The notes under the pieces: generated by a model | Database searches by the model: none | What the model was told of the DNA's origin: nothing | Seen by the model: the letters and a program-made list of their open reading frames with translations, nothing else | Shown: in pieces, positions 1 to 9,676 of the stretch | Layout of the letters: the number at the start of each line of letters is the position of its first letter | Position numbering within the stretch: position 1 is the first letter of the stretch | From: Blautia sp. SC05B48 | GTDB taxonomy: Bacteria; Bacillota; Clostridia; Lachnospirales; Lachnospiraceae | Length of the DNA stretch: 64,000 nt | NCBI RefSeq assembly: GCF_005848555.1 | Contig: NZ_CP040518.1 | Coordinates: 1,487,001-1,551,000, forward strand | Reading direction: 5' to 3' | Made by a program: the position numbers and the translations under genes

Positions 1-2364
1 ACAGATTGCCGGGATCAGACTTGAGATCAGTCTCGTCTTACCTGTTTCTCTGCCGCCCATAACGATCACATTTCCGGTCTGGGAGGTCTTGTCTGCTGCG
101 CCCATCTGCACATTGCAGAGTACATCAAGCAGCTGTTCCTTCATTCCGGGAACTGTAACAAAATAGGTGAAAAGCTTCTTCTCTTCCTCTGTGAGCTCTT
201 TCTTTCTGGAAACGATCTTTGTAGGATCCTTCTCCGGATGGATCGTAGCGATAAATTTCTCAAGCTGCTCTTCCTCGCTGAGCTCCTCTTCCTCATCGTC
301 CTCTTCCATGGGTTCATCAGAATCATCACCGATGGGACTGCTGATAAAGTCATCCTCGTTATCCTCTTCCTGGAAGTCAAAGGCGTCATCACTGTATTCT
401 TCTTCCTCATCAAGAAGATTTTCCTCTTCCGCTGCAGCCACCGGTTCCTCATGATGAAGCTTCGCAGAAGGCTCTGCTGCCGACTTCTGCACCTGCGCCT
501 CAGATTCCAGTGAAGGAATCTCCGGAAGCACATCATCTTCTTCCACCGGCTTCTGTACTCCTGACGGACCATTCAGGAACTCTGCTTCTGCAGCCTGAAG
601 ATCCTCCTCAGTAACCGGCTCCTCATCTTCATCAAATACGATATCCGGAATTCTGGTATCGGAAGTCTCCGTTACCTCTTCCTCCTGCTGAGCGGAGATC
701 TGCGCCATGATATCCTCGATATCTGCCGCATCCGGCTCCTCCGGAACAAATTCATCAGCCGCAATATCCAGATCCTCAATACCAGCCGGCTCTTCCGTTA
801 CGTCGGACTGCTGGACATCCGGAGATTTCTCTTCCTCCGGGATATCGATTCCCTGCTGTGTAGCTGCTACCAGAATGGTATCCTCCAGGTTAAAGTCTTT
901 ATCCTTATCCTTCTCGGACCTGTCACCTACAGATGCCGCAATATCCTCGATACTTCCGAAAATTCCGGACGCATCCGGCATCTCCGCGGAACTGCTTGCA
1001 TTCTCCGGGTCCACATTGATCATGGATTTCGGGATCTTCAGCTCCGGCATACGGATCGTTGCGGAAAAATCAGGCTTGCCTTCCTCATTGAGCGGAACCC
1101 CTGCAGGCTTCTCCTCACTTTCCTCATTTCCGGCAGCCTTCTCCTTCATGATCTCTGCAACACTCTGGGACAAAGACATCTCTGTAGATTTCTCAGCCTC
1201 AGCTTCTTCCGCTTCCTGATAAGCCTCTTCTTCCTCTTTATCCTGCTTTTCCTGAGCCTGCAGCTTCATACTTCCGGATGACAGGTTCTCAACACCTGAT
1301 GCCAGTGGGATCTCATCCACTTCCTGTCCGGAAAACTCTTCCTGCTCTTCAGAAGGCTCATCAGAAGCTTCCTCACTTCCTTCTGCTGCTTCGATCTCCT
1401 CAGAATCTGTAAACTCCTCTGACAGTTCTGCTGCCGCAGCAGTCTCAGCCTCCGGCACTTCAGCCTGTTCCGTCACATCCTCAGAGCCTGTGGAAACCTC
1501 TTCCTGCTCTTCATCCTGCGCAGCTTCTTTTTCCTCCATATCCTCTTCCGCGGATTTCTTATGTCCGCCAAAGATATCACGGAATCCCTTGGAAAGCTTC
1601 TCCTGGAATGTCTCCGCACTGTTCAGATCCCGCTCATCATCTACCTGGATGGTATCTGTGACCGGTTTTGCCTCCTCATACTCGCCGGATGCTTCCTTGC
1701 TCTCCCTGATCTCCTGCGCCTTTTCCGGCGGGATCAGCTTCGGGATAAAACGCTGCTCGTATTTCTCTTTCTCTTCGCCAGTGAGAACACCCATCCGCTG
1801 TTTCAGGTCAAGGGCCTTTATCACATAAGTTCCGTCATTGAACCAAAGGATCATCTCATTGCAGAGATCCAGGCACTTCTGCTTGTCTCCTGCCTTGTAA
1901 TAGAGCTTGGCTAGCTCATAGGACCAGCGCTCCGTAAATTCCTTCTCCTTATATTCCTCAAGAATACGGATCTGTTCATTCAGAGATGCATTCTTCGCTC
2001 TGGCGATCTTATATTTCAGTATATACTGGCTGTTATCATTACCTGCCACTTCTCTGTATTCATCAAAGAATTCTGTGGCTTCACTGATCTGTCCCATTTT
2101 CAGGGAAACCTCGATCAGACGGTAAAGTATGTTCTTGCCGATCGGCGCTCTGTGGTAGGCAAGAAGAAAAATTTCCTTGCTCTCTTCATAACGCTTGTTG
2201 GCCGCGTAGATCTCGCCCACTACACAAAGGGTACGGACGTTTTTCACACGACGCCAGTCAATACTGTCAACAATCTGCATGGCGCCTTTGTAATCCTGGG
2301 TCTCGACCAGCTTATTGATCTGTCCCAGCTTAACGCGAAACTCCTCTTTATCCAAAATATTCAC
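1..2364 (-). CDS. TPR-repeat / AAA-type ATPase-like acidic protein (C-terminus beyond window)
   Basis: A reading frame without a stop runs from a GTG at 2364 (or TTG at 2355) off the left edge, so at least 788 residues are visible. The first 280 or so residues read as helical TPR-like repeats with alternating short helices rich in Ala, Leu and Tyr. A very long Glu/Ser-rich acidic linker follows. Near the edge comes a sequence resembling the start of a CbxX/SpoVK-type AAA domain: VPGMKEQLLDVLCN, then a P-loop GGRETGKTR. The start is uncertain because the GGAAAG ribosome site lies close to the GTG and about 12 nt from the TTG. It lies downstream of recF in the same direction and is probably co-transcribed. 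The function is unknown; the assembly suggests a scaffold or nucleotide-driven remodeller, which is inference. Confidence 0.7.
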   Translation of the reverse strand, partial: MNILDKEEFRVKLGQINKLVETQDYKGAMQIVDSIDWRRVKNVRTLCVVGEIYAANKRYEESKEIFLLAYHRAPIGKNILYRLIEVSLKMGQISEATEFFDEYREVAGNDNSQYILKYKIARAKNASLNEQIRILEEYKEKEFTERWSYELAKLYYKAGDKQKCLDLCNEMILWFNDGTYVIKALDLKQRMGVLTGEEKEKYEQRFIPKLIPPEKAQEIRESKEASGEYEEAKPVTDTIQVDDERDLNSAETFQEKLSKGFRDIFGGHKKSAEEDMEEKEAAQDEEQEEVSTGSEDVTEQAEVPEAETAAAAELSEEFTDSEEIEAAEGSEEASDEPSEEQEEFSGQEVDEIPLASGVENLSSGSMKLQAQEKQDKEEEEAYQEAEEAEAEKSTEMSLSQSVAEIMKEKAAGNEESEEKPAGVPLNEEGKPDFSATIRMPELKIPKSMINVDPENASSSAEMPDASGIFGSIEDIAASVGDRSEKDKDKDFNLEDTILVAATQQGIDIPEEEKSPDVQQSDVTEEPAGIEDLDIAADEFVPEEPDAADIEDIMAQISAQQEEEVTETSDTRIPDIVFDEDEEPVTEEDLQAAEAEFLNGPSGVQKPVEEDDVLPEIPSLESEAQVQKSAAEPSAKLHHEEPVAAAEEENLLDEEEEYSDDAFDFQEEDNEDDFISSPIGDDSDEPMEEDDEEEELSEEEQLEKFIATIHPEKDPTKIVSRKKELTEEEKKLFTYFVTVPGMKEQLLDVLCNVQMGAADKTSQTGNVIVMGGRETGKTRLISSLIPAIC

Positions 2365-2410
2365 CAACTTTCCATAATCAGAATCAGTTTACCATATGCA
2401 TACGGGCTTG

Positions 2411-3502
2411 TCAAAACCCTTTAGGCATATAAACATGCCCCTTTACCACCTGAAAAACCCTGTTGATCTTGAACTGATGGCTGACAAAATCATCCAGTCC
2501 TGTACAGGTGATCAGAGTCTGTATATCGTGGATGCTTTCCAGCAGATATGTCTGCCTGCTGCTATCCAGCTCTGAAAGAACATCATCCAGCAGAAGCACC
2601 GGTGTATCCCGGATCTTTTTCTTCACCAGATAGATCTCCGAAAGCTTCAGAGAAAGAGCTGCAGTCCTCTGCTGCCCCTGGGAACCATACCTCCGGATGT
2701 CGATCCCGTTGACTTTTACGCAGAAATCATCTCTGTGCGGTCCCACAGAGGTCAGCTTCATCCGAAGATCCCGCTCCCGGTTCCTGGAAAGCTTATCCTC
2801 AAACTCCGCCGCCGTAACACTTGGCTCGTACAGGATCTCCAGCTCCTCGATCCCGCCGGTAAGGCCTTTATGGAGCCCCCTTGCGATCTCGTTAAGCTCC
2901 TCCACAAAGGCTTCCCGCTTCCCGATGATCTTCTTTCCGTAATCGACCATCTGCATATCCCAGACATCCAGGGTACTTTTCAGCCCGGGGTTCATATAAC
3001 AGTCTTTGAGAAGACGGTTTCTCTGGTTCACGATATGGTTGTAGCCGGCCAGCTCCGTGATATAAACACCATCCAGCTGACAAAGCTCCGAATCCAGAAA
3101 ACGTCTTCTCTCTCCCGGTCCATCCTTGATAATATTAAGATCCTCCGGAGAAAAAAACACCAGATTCACCACCCCCAGCAGCTCCCTTGCCTTGCGGATC
3201 GGCAGCCCGTTGATGGCAACTCCCTTTGCTTTGTTTTTCCGGAGGTGCATGTCTATTTTGTATGAAAGCTCGCCCTTCTTCACCATCATTCGGATATGGG
3301 ATTCCTCATTCTTAAAGCGGATCATCTCCCGGTCCTTGCTTCCCTTGTGGGATTTGCTGGTACCTGCCAGATAAACCGCCTCCAGGATATTGGTCTTTCC
3401 CTGGGCATTGTCGCCGTAGAGAATATTGGTGCCCTGATCAAAATTCATCTCCAGCGACTCATAATTCCTGAAATTATTCAGTCTGATGGATTCAATGTAC
3501 AT
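2411..3502 (-). CDS. recF: DNA replication and repair protein RecF
   Basis: SMC-like ATPase that helps load RecA at gapped DNA and supports stalled forks. The N-terminus MYIESIRLNNFRNYE and the Walker A motif GDNAQGKTN near residue 35 are typical. The C-terminal half carries the signature GSQGQQRTAALSLK and the Walker B stretch PVLLLDDVLSELD. Length (363 residues) is normal for the family. I chose the ATG at 3502 because family members begin there; a TTG four codons upstream (3514) is open and would overlap the upstream S4 gene. The ribosome site GGGTGAAGG is formed by the end of the S4 gene, so the two genes are translationally coupled. Confidence 0.95.
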   Translation of the reverse strand: MYIESIRLNNFRNYESLEMNFDQGTNILYGDNAQGKTNILEAVYLAGTSKSHKGSKDREMIRFKNEESHIRMMVKKGELSYKIDMHLRKNKAKGVAINGLPIRKARELLGVVNLVFFSPEDLNIIKDGPGERRRFLDSELCQLDGVYITELAGYNHIVNQRNRLLKDCYMNPGLKSTLDVWDMQMVDYGKKIIGKREAFVEELNEIARGLHKGLTGGIEELEILYEPSVTAAEFEDKLSRNRERDLRMKLTSVGPHRDDFCVKVNGIDIRRYGSQGQQRTAALSLKLSEIYLVKKKIRDTPVLLLDDVLSELDSSRQTYLLESIHDIQTLITCTGLDDFVSHQFKINRVFQVVKGHVYMPKGF

Positions 3503-3506
3503 TCCT

Positions 3507-3713
3507 TCACCCAATCACATAAATATCTTTTCCATCGTAGGAAATGGTATCTCCAGGATGGATCTTGCGGCCACGGCGGTTCTCCACCTCACCGTTCACC
3601 AGTACCAGACCATCATTGATGGCATATTTCGCCTCAACGCCGTCCTCCACAACACCGGCCAGCTTCAGCGCCTGGCCAAGCTTGATAAATTCGTCTTTAA
3701 TTCTGATCTCCAA
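3507..3713 (-). CDS. yaaA: S4-domain RNA-binding protein YaaA/RlbA
   Basis: A 68-residue single-domain S4 protein. The S4 core is visible as IKLGQALKLAGVVEDG, followed by AINDGLVLVNGEVENRRGRKI, and a short beta end. In Firmicutes this gene sits between dnaN and recF, and it does so here. It overlaps or abuts recF, so the two form one transcriptional unit. A ribosome-binding role follows from the family; nothing here shows a specific RNA target. Confidence 0.9.
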   Translation of the reverse strand: MEIRIKDEFIKLGQALKLAGVVEDGVEAKYAINDGLVLVNGEVENRRGRKIHPGDTISYDGKDIYVIG

Positions 3714-4149
3714 TTTTTTCTCCTCTTATCTCCGGGGATATTTTCTCCGTCAGATCAATCTTTTCTGATCTCCTGGCGGTATTTAACCGCATCAGGTAAG
3801 TCCTCTGCTTCAATCGTGGATATCCGTTTGAAAATCCCCCAATACAAATTTCACCGGAAGGTGGTAATTTAAATACCCCCTTCCAGTAGTTTACACACGA
3901 AACACTTCTCAGAACACGATCGCATTCCCATATAAAATCGGTCAAAAACGGTCACTCATTTTAGGTGTACCTGTTTCTGTCAATCCTGATACCAGCCGTC
4001 AGGCTGTACGCACCATACGGACACTTACATATCCTGGCTATCGATATCAATTCTGTTCACAGCTTCAAGTATGTGCGTCTCACACGTACACCCGCACTCC
4101 CGAAGCTGCCGCGCCACCTCTTGTCCCTTATTTCTTATATACCCAGGTT
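3714..4149. other. dnaN-yaaA spacer with a relic of the origin repeat family
   Basis: No credible gene is seen in this 436-bp gap, although short open frames exist on both strands. At about 3781-3832 there is a single degenerate copy of the motif 'taaccg.atcaggtaagtcctctgcttcaat...atccg.ttga', which is otherwise found in the repeat-rich region at 28.9-32.9 kb (family R4). The rest is unremarkable AT/GC mixed sequence with no obvious promoter. Confidence 0.5.
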
Positions 4150-5265
4150 TTATCTGGCCTGATTCTGGTTGATATTTACAGGAAGGATCAGGTAAGTATA
4201 GTTCTCCTCATCGTCACGGATAAAGCACGGGGCCTTCGGATTTACAAGATAGATCGTCACGGTTTCATCATCAATAACACGAAGAGCATCGATCAGGAAT
4301 TTCGGGTTGAAGCCGATCATGATATCCTTACCCTCTTTTTCAATATCGATCTCCTCATTCATGGAACCCATTGCAGAATCAATGCGCAGCTCCATATCAT
4401 CATCTGTGATGTTGATGATGATCGGTTTTTTGTCAACCTCACGTACCAGAAGTGTGGCACGGTCGATACAATCCAGGAACTCTTTTTTGTTGATCTTCAG
4501 TTTTGTCTCATAATCACTGGAAAGCATCTGGTCAATTCTGAAATATTCTCCCTCGATCAGTCTGGAAACTACCATAGTCTGATCAAATTCAAATAAAATA
4601 TGGTTTTTTGTGAAGTAAATGCTGACCTGATCATTCACCTCTCCGGAAAGGATCTTGCTGACCTCGCTTAAAGTTTTGCCCGGAACTACCACCTTACGGT
4701 CAGAATAATCTTTCTTAAGGGGCATTTTTCGGATAGCGATACGGTGTCCATCCAGAGAAACTACCTTCAGACAGTTATTTTTGATCTCAAAAAGTTCACC
4801 GGTCATAAGCTTATTGTTCTCATTTACAGCAATAGAAAAAATAGTCTGGCGGATCATTTCTTTCAGTGTGTACTGAGAGATCGTCAGTGGTTCATCCTTT
4901 TCGATCATCGGTAAATAAGCAAAATCTTCTCCTGATTTTCCGGGGATATTGAATTTTGCTTTTTCACAGGTAATGGTTGCTGCATATTTATCATCAGTTT
5001 TAATGGTAATATCATTATCCGGAAGTCGTCTGATGATTTCATAGAAGATTTTTGCATCAAGAGCAACTTTACCTTTTTCTTCAATAATACCCTCAACGAT
5101 AGTTTCAATTCCCAGCTCCATATCGTTGGTGGTAAATTTGATCTGGTTTGTGGTTGCATCCATAAGAATACATTCCAGGATCGGCATTGTGGTTTTTGAT
5201 GGAACTGCTTTGAGTGCGATACTTACACTTTTTAACAGACTTGATTTGGAGCAGATGATTTTCAT
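4150..5265 (-). CDS. dnaN: DNA polymerase III beta subunit (sliding clamp)
   Basis: Ring-shaped clamp that tethers the replicative polymerase and many repair partners to DNA. The protein starts MKIICSKSSLLKSVS, has three repeated clamp folds across 371 residues, and ends with the usual YLILPVN strand close to the C-terminus. An in-frame extension of 57 codons upstream is open, but the ATG at 5265 is preceded by AAAGGGAG and matches the family start, so I use it. It lies downstream of dnaA on the same strand, separated by 277 bp. Confidence 0.97.
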   Translation of the reverse strand: MKIICSKSSLLKSVSIALKAVPSKTTMPILECILMDATTNQIKFTTNDMELGIETIVEGIIEEKGKVALDAKIFYEIIRRLPDNDITIKTDDKYAATITCEKAKFNIPGKSGEDFAYLPMIEKDEPLTISQYTLKEMIRQTIFSIAVNENNKLMTGELFEIKNNCLKVVSLDGHRIAIRKMPLKKDYSDRKVVVPGKTLSEVSKILSGEVNDQVSIYFTKNHILFEFDQTMVVSRLIEGEYFRIDQMLSSDYETKLKINKKEFLDCIDRATLLVREVDKKPIIINITDDDMELRIDSAMGSMNEEIDIEKEGKDIMIGFNPKFLIDALRVIDDETVTIYLVNPKAPCFIRDDEENYTYLILPVNINQNQAR

Positions 5266-5542
5266 AGTGTGTATAACTCCCTTTCTGAACAAATTGTGGT
5301 TTTTATAAATATATTTATAGAAAAAATCCGCCGTAACAGCCGTAGGGGGCCAGATTTTGTGAAAAACTCCCGCAGGCCTGATGTTTTCAGGGGTTTTCCG
5401 TTGGGATAACTTTGTGTAAAAGTGGTAGTTTCGCATGTGAATAAACCGGGGATAAAATTACCGCCGCGTTTTGGCAAAAAAGTTGTACACATCTCTCCAC
5501 ATACAATCAACACGTTATACACCAGTAATGTGGAAAACTTCC
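5266..5542. promoter_or_regulatory. dnaA-dnaN intergenic region
   Basis: 277 bp between dnaA and dnaN. It contains dyad and DnaA-box-like words (TTATACACC, and TGTGGAAAA; a TGTGGATTA lies just inside the dnaA end at about 5553). These suggest a minor DnaA-binding cluster that could control dnaN. A clear promoter could not be fixed by eye. Confidence 0.4.
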
Positions 5543-6910
5543 CTAACCTTGTGGATTAATCTTCTTTTTCAATATATCAATGGTATTTTTTAAGTTATCG
5601 TCGTTCTGCAATTCGTTTTCGATCTTTTCAATACCGTGCATAACGGTGGTATGGTCACGGTTTCCGAGAGCTTTTCCGATATTTTTCAAAGGTGTGGATA
5701 TGATCTCACGGCAGAGATACATGGAAACCTGGCGGGGCATGACGATTTTGGAGTTTCGTTTGTTTCCGCTTAAGTCCGCAGGTGTGACTCCGTAATGCTC
5801 TGCAACAACGGAGATGATGTATTCCGGTGTGATCACTTTTTTCTCATCCGGAGAAATAATATCCTTCAGTGCCTGCTCTGCCAGCTCCAGAGTTACTTCC
5901 TTTTTTTCAAGCTTGGCTCCGGCCATGACCTTGTTGAAGGCACCTTCCAGCTCACGGATATTGGATTTGATATTGGTAGCGATATATTTGATAACATCTT
6001 CACTGATGCTGTAGCCGTTCATTTCTTCATTTTTATGAAGGATCGCCATTCGGGTTTCGTAGTCAGGCAGCGTGATATCTGCGATCAGACCCCACTCGAA
6101 CCGGGAACGGAAGCGCTCTTCCAGGATTTCCATATCCTTTGGTGGTTTATCAGAGGATATGATGATCTGCTTTTTGGCACTGTGAAGACTATTAAATGTA
6201 TGGAAAAATTCCTCCTGTGTGGATTCTTTTCCTATAATAAACTGAATATCATCGACGAGAAGAACGTCGATATTTCTGTATTTTTCACGGAATTTACTCA
6301 TTGCCGTGTTATTTCCGTTTCGGATGGTTTCGATCAGCTCGTTGGTAAATTCCTCACTGGTTACATACAAAACACGGCTGTTTTCGTCGTGTTCCAGAAT
6401 GAAATGAGCGATGGAATGCATAAGATGCGTCTTACCAAGACCGGCTCCGCCATAGATAAACAGTGGATTGTAGGTATCTCCCGGTGATTCGGCAACTGCA
6501 AGAGCTGCGGCCTGGGCGAATTTGTTATTACTTCCTACAACGAAGGTGTCGAAGGTGTATTTTGGATTTAAATGCGCCTCTTCGTAACGTGTATCCTGAA
6601 CCTGTTTATCATAAGAAGTGTTTTTTTCTGTTTTTTTGGGGAGATCTTTTTCCAGAACGAAGCGAACCTCGCATTCTTCCATGCCTGTCAGTACACAGAT
6701 AGTAACCTGGAGAGGTATTTTGTAGCGTTTACTGATGTAATTGACTCCGATCGCTGCCTGCTCAGAGGGAACAACCACTGTTATCAGCTTTCCGTCAACC
6801 TCATAAACTTTCAGCGGCTTGAGCCAGGTATTAAAAGGGACATCAGTCACCTCATATTCAGATTTGACAGTTTGCAGGATCTCCTCCCATTTTTCAATAA
6901 CAGCGTCCAT
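5543..6910 (-). CDS. dnaA: Chromosomal replication initiator protein DnaA
   Basis: AAA+ initiator that binds DnaA boxes and melts oriC. All four domains are visible in 455 residues: the N-terminal interaction domain (1-85), a short linker, the AAA+ core with Walker A GGAGLGKT (154-161) and Walker B VLLVDDIQF (from about 216), and the C-terminal DNA-binding helix-turn-helix with the signature NRDHTTVMHG. The ATG at 6910 has a GGGAGG ribosome site. The gene reads away from oriC, divergent from rpmH, the standard Firmicute arrangement. DnaA boxes upstream imply autoregulation. Confidence 0.98.
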   Translation of the reverse strand: MDAVIEKWEEILQTVKSEYEVTDVPFNTWLKPLKVYEVDGKLITVVVPSEQAAIGVNYISKRYKIPLQVTICVLTGMEECEVRFVLEKDLPKKTEKNTSYDKQVQDTRYEEAHLNPKYTFDTFVVGSNNKFAQAAALAVAESPGDTYNPLFIYGGAGLGKTHLMHSIAHFILEHDENSRVLYVTSEEFTNELIETIRNGNNTAMSKFREKYRNIDVLLVDDIQFIIGKESTQEEFFHTFNSLHSAKKQIIISSDKPPKDMEILEERFRSRFEWGLIADITLPDYETRMAILHKNEEMNGYSISEDVIKYIATNIKSNIRELEGAFNKVMAGAKLEKKEVTLELAEQALKDIISPDEKKVITPEYIISVVAEHYGVTPADLSGNKRNSKIVMPRQVSMYLCREIISTPLKNIGKALGNRDHTTVMHGIEKIENELQNDDNLKNTIDILKKKINPQG

Positions 6911-7384
6911 TTTTTCCTCCCATGAGTATTATAATAACCCCAGTCTGCGACTGGAGATAAATATCCTTTTATATATTACAATGAAAATGGGGTTTTCGCA
7001 ATGGAAAATCCTTGAGATTTTGGGGAAAAGAATGTGGATAATGTGGGGAAATTACTGTGGATTAGGGTGGATTATTGTGGATAAGAGTCCTGTAGGTTTC
7101 CATAAGTCGAGAATTGGTGGAAAATGTGGAAGAATTATGTGTATAAAAAAATCCACCTTAAAAATACCGCAAATAAAGGTTTTTTTTGAAAACGATGTGA
7201 ACAAACCCTCCGAAAAAGTGGATAGATTTCCGGTCAATCCACAAGTTATCCACAAGTTATCCACAAAATGTGGATAATGTTACGTAAACCATAAGCGCTT
7301 TCCACATAAGAGAAAAAAATAAATACCGTAAGGTGGGGGTATTTTACAGAACCCTTGATTTTATCGGGTTTTTTGCAATTTTTA
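6911..7384. other. oriC: DnaA-box cluster
   Basis: AT-rich spacer between dnaA and rpmH. Perfect DnaA boxes (TTATCCACA or its complement) are seen at 7033-7041, 7076-7084, 7246-7254, 7257-7265 and 7269-7277. One-mismatch copies lie at 7056-7064 and about 7234-7242. The last three perfect boxes sit almost head to tail. AT-rich stretches that could unwind lie at about 7140-7200 and 7300-7385. This is the expected place and composition for the chromosome origin. Confidence 0.93.
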
Positions 7385-7385
7385 C

Positions 7386-7414
7386 TTGACGAAAAGGAGG
7401 TTTATTTATATAAT
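7386..7414 (+). promoter_or_regulatory. rpmH promoter (sigma-A type)
   Basis: TTGACG (7386-7391) and a perfect TATAAT (7409-7414) are separated by 17 bp, about 70 bp before the rpmH start. It would drive rpmH-rnpA-yidD-yidC-jag. Confidence 0.85.
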
Positions 7415-7482
7415 TGAAACGATGTTCTGAATGATAAGTTATTTCATAACAATTAAAAATAGATAAAGGAGGTGCTTTACCT

Positions 7483-7617
7483 ATGAAGATGACATTTCAG
7501 CCAAAAAAGAGATCCAGAGCTAAGGTTCACGGCTTCAGAGCTCGCATGAGCACAAAGGGCGGACGTAAAGTATTAGCTGCAAGAAGATTAAAAGGAAGAA
7601 AACAGTTATCAGCATAA
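7483..7617 (+). CDS. rpmH: 50S ribosomal protein L34
   Basis: A 44-residue, very basic protein ([22 protein letters not shown]... ending GRKQLSA) matching L34 in length and sequence. A strong ribosome site AAAGGAGGTG lies 8 nt upstream. It is the first gene of the operon on the right side of oriC. Confidence 0.97.
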   Translation: MKMTFQPKKRSRAKVHGFRARMSTKGGRKVLAARRLKGRKQLSA

Positions 7618-7699
7618 GCTGCAAGACCGCATTTATGTGGTCTTTTCTTCTATCCGGAGAAATATCCGCGCAGGCGGAATTTAATTAAGGAGGATTCGT

Positions 7700-8062
7700 T
7701 TGATCAGATCAGAGTCCTTAAAGAAAAATCAAGATTTTAAAGTTGTATATCAGAACGGAACATCGTACGCAAATCGGCTTCTGGTGATGTACGTGCTGAA
7801 GAATCAGCACATGAAGAATCGTCTGGGAATATCAGTAAGCAAAAAAGTAGGGAACAGTGTGGTTCGCCACAGACTCACCAGATTGATCAGAGAAAGCTAT
7901 CGTCTCAACGAAACAGATTTTGACAGTAACCTTGATATTGTAGTAGTAGCGAGAGCCGCAGCCAAGGGCAAGAGCTTTCACGAAATCGAGAGTGCTTTTC
8001 TGCATCTTGCAAGAAAGCATCATATAACAGGGAACGAACATGATAAAGAAATTTCTGATTAA
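7700..8062 (+). CDS. rnpA: Ribonuclease P protein component
   Basis: Protein subunit of RNase P, which trims the 5' ends of tRNA precursors. The 120-residue sequence shows the RNR-type motif region ([27 protein letters not shown]). The start is TTG at 7700, set by the ribosome site AAGGAGG; no ATG fits. The 3' end overlaps yidD by 23 bp, implying coupled translation. Confidence 0.95.
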   Translation: MIRSESLKKNQDFKVVYQNGTSYANRLLVMYVLKNQHMKNRLGISVSKKVGNSVVRHRLTRLIRESYRLNETDFDSNLDIVVVARAAAKGKSFHEIESAFLHLARKHHITGNEHDKEISD

Positions 8063-8252
8063 GATGATAAGGCTCTATCAAAAATATATATCGCCGATGA
8101 AGAGAACGAAATGTCCTTATATTCCCACATGTTCTCAATATGGTTTGGAAGCAATCGAAAAATATGGCGCGTTTAAGGGCAGTCTTCTTGCGGCATGGAG
8201 GATTCTGCGATGCAATCCTTTTTCCCACGGAGGCTATGACCCTGTGCCATGA
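8040..8252 (+). CDS. yidD: Membrane protein insertion efficiency factor YidD
   Basis: A 70-residue membrane-associated protein with the family signature [19 protein letters not shown] and the C-terminal [14 protein letters not shown]. It helps YidC-dependent insertion. It overlaps rnpA and precedes yidC by 80 bp, the usual operon order. Confidence 0.95.
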   Translation: MIKKFLIKMIRLYQKYISPMKRTKCPYIPTCSQYGLEAIEKYGAFKGSLLAAWRILRCNPFSHGGYDPVP

Positions 8253-8332
8253 ATTATTTTGTGACTGTTCAGCCTTTTCCCGGGCAGAGCAGTTACCGGA
8301 CTTTTACAATTGAATAAGAAGTCTAGGAGGAA

Positions 8333-9655
8333 ATGAATTTGGAACTGTTTTTAGCAACAAAAACCGGAACTCCTATTATCGGACAGATCGCGTCTGTGAT
8401 GGGATGGATCATGGATGGCATATATAAGATGCTTGACGGCCTGTTCGGAATCCAGAACATTGGTCTTTGTATCATTATCTTCAGTATTCTTATCTTTGCC
8501 TTTATGACACCGCTGCAGATCAAGCAGCAGAAATTCTCCAAGTTAAGTGCGATCATGCAGCCCGAGATCCAGAAGATCCAGAAGAAATATCAGGGTAAAA
8601 AGGATCAGGACTCCATGATGAAAATGAACGAAGAAACCCAGGCTGTTTATCAGAAATATGGTGTTTCTCCAACCGGTAGCTGTGTACAGTTAGCCATTCA
8701 GATGCCTATTCTGTTTGCTCTGTATCAGGTTATCTACCGGATTCCTGCTTACGTTGGAAGTGTAAAGAACATTTTTACTGGTGTAGTTGACAACCTGGTA
8801 GCTGTAAACGGATACACAGATATCCTGCAGCAGTTTATCACAGACCATTCCATGACACGAGTACGTCTCGTTATGGACAGTGCCGGAAATGCTACAAGTA
8901 ACTCTATTGTTGATTTTCTGTATGCACTTTCTCCTTCCCAGTGGAAAGAGCTGGCACAGATGGATCAGTTTTCAGGATTTTCTGATGCGATCGCAAAAAC
9001 ATCCGGCAATATTTCCAAGATGCAGGGCTTCTGTGGCCTGAATATCGCAGACCAGCCGCTGTATTATATCATGGAATTCTTCAAAAATCATGGTTCTCTG
9101 TTACTTGCAATCGTAGCACTTCTGATCCCGGTTCTTGCATGGGCAACTCAGATGCTGAACCTGAAGCTTATGCCACAGGCTGCAACACAGCCGGCAGACG
9201 GAAATGATCAGGCCGGCGCAATGGCAAACTCCATGAAAACCATGAACATGGTCATGCCTCTGATGTCTGCATTCTTCTGTTTCACATTCCCGGTTGGTCT
9301 TGGTATCTACTGGATCGCCAGTGCTGTCGTTCGAAGTGCCCAGCAGTTTGCGATCAATCGTCATCTTGATAAGATGAACATTGATGATCTGGTTAATGAG
9401 AATATGAAGAAGATCGAAGCGAAGCGTGCGAAGGAAGGACTTCCGCCGCAGAAGATCACCAATCAGGCTCATCAGTCCGCCAAGAATATCAATAAACCTG
9501 TGATCAATAAGGGTAACAGCGGAAACAACGGTGCTTCAGACAGAGCACAGAAGGTTGATACTGCTTATGAGAAGGCAAGAAGTGCAAAACCGGGCAGCAT
9601 CACAGCCAAAGCAAATCTCGTAAGAGACTTTGATGAGAGAAATAAGAAGAAATAA
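8333..9655 (+). CDS. yidC: Membrane protein insertase YidC/Oxa1 family
   Basis: Integral membrane insertase that places proteins in the lipid bilayer, alone or with SecYEG. The 440 residues contain five hydrophobic segments, including LCIIIFSILIFAFMTPLQIKQ near residue 45 and the conserved PTGSCVQLAIQMPILFALYQ region. The C-terminal tail (about 340-440) is basic and disordered, ending in DERNKKK, as in many Gram-positive members. The ATG is preceded by TAGGAGG. A long extracellular insertion (about 135-230) separates the first membrane segments. Confidence 0.95.
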   Translation: MNLELFLATKTGTPIIGQIASVMGWIMDGIYKMLDGLFGIQNIGLCIIIFSILIFAFMTPLQIKQQKFSKLSAIMQPEIQKIQKKYQGKKDQDSMMKMNEETQAVYQKYGVSPTGSCVQLAIQMPILFALYQVIYRIPAYVGSVKNIFTGVVDNLVAVNGYTDILQQFITDHSMTRVRLVMDSAGNATSNSIVDFLYALSPSQWKELAQMDQFSGFSDAIAKTSGNISKMQGFCGLNIADQPLYYIMEFFKNHGSLLLAIVALLIPVLAWATQMLNLKLMPQAATQPADGNDQAGAMANSMKTMNMVMPLMSAFFCFTFPVGLGIYWIASAVVRSAQQFAINRHLDKMNIDDLVNENMKKIEAKRAKEGLPPQKITNQAHQSAKNINKPVINKGNSGNNGASDRAQKVDTAYEKARSAKPGSITAKANLVRDFDERNKKK

Positions 9656-9676
9656 TCAGGAACGGAGGGGTTCGTA

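Noticed and set aside
3697..4162. Short open frames in the yaaA-dnaN gap
   Set aside because: No ribosome site or family signature; they overlap repeat relics.
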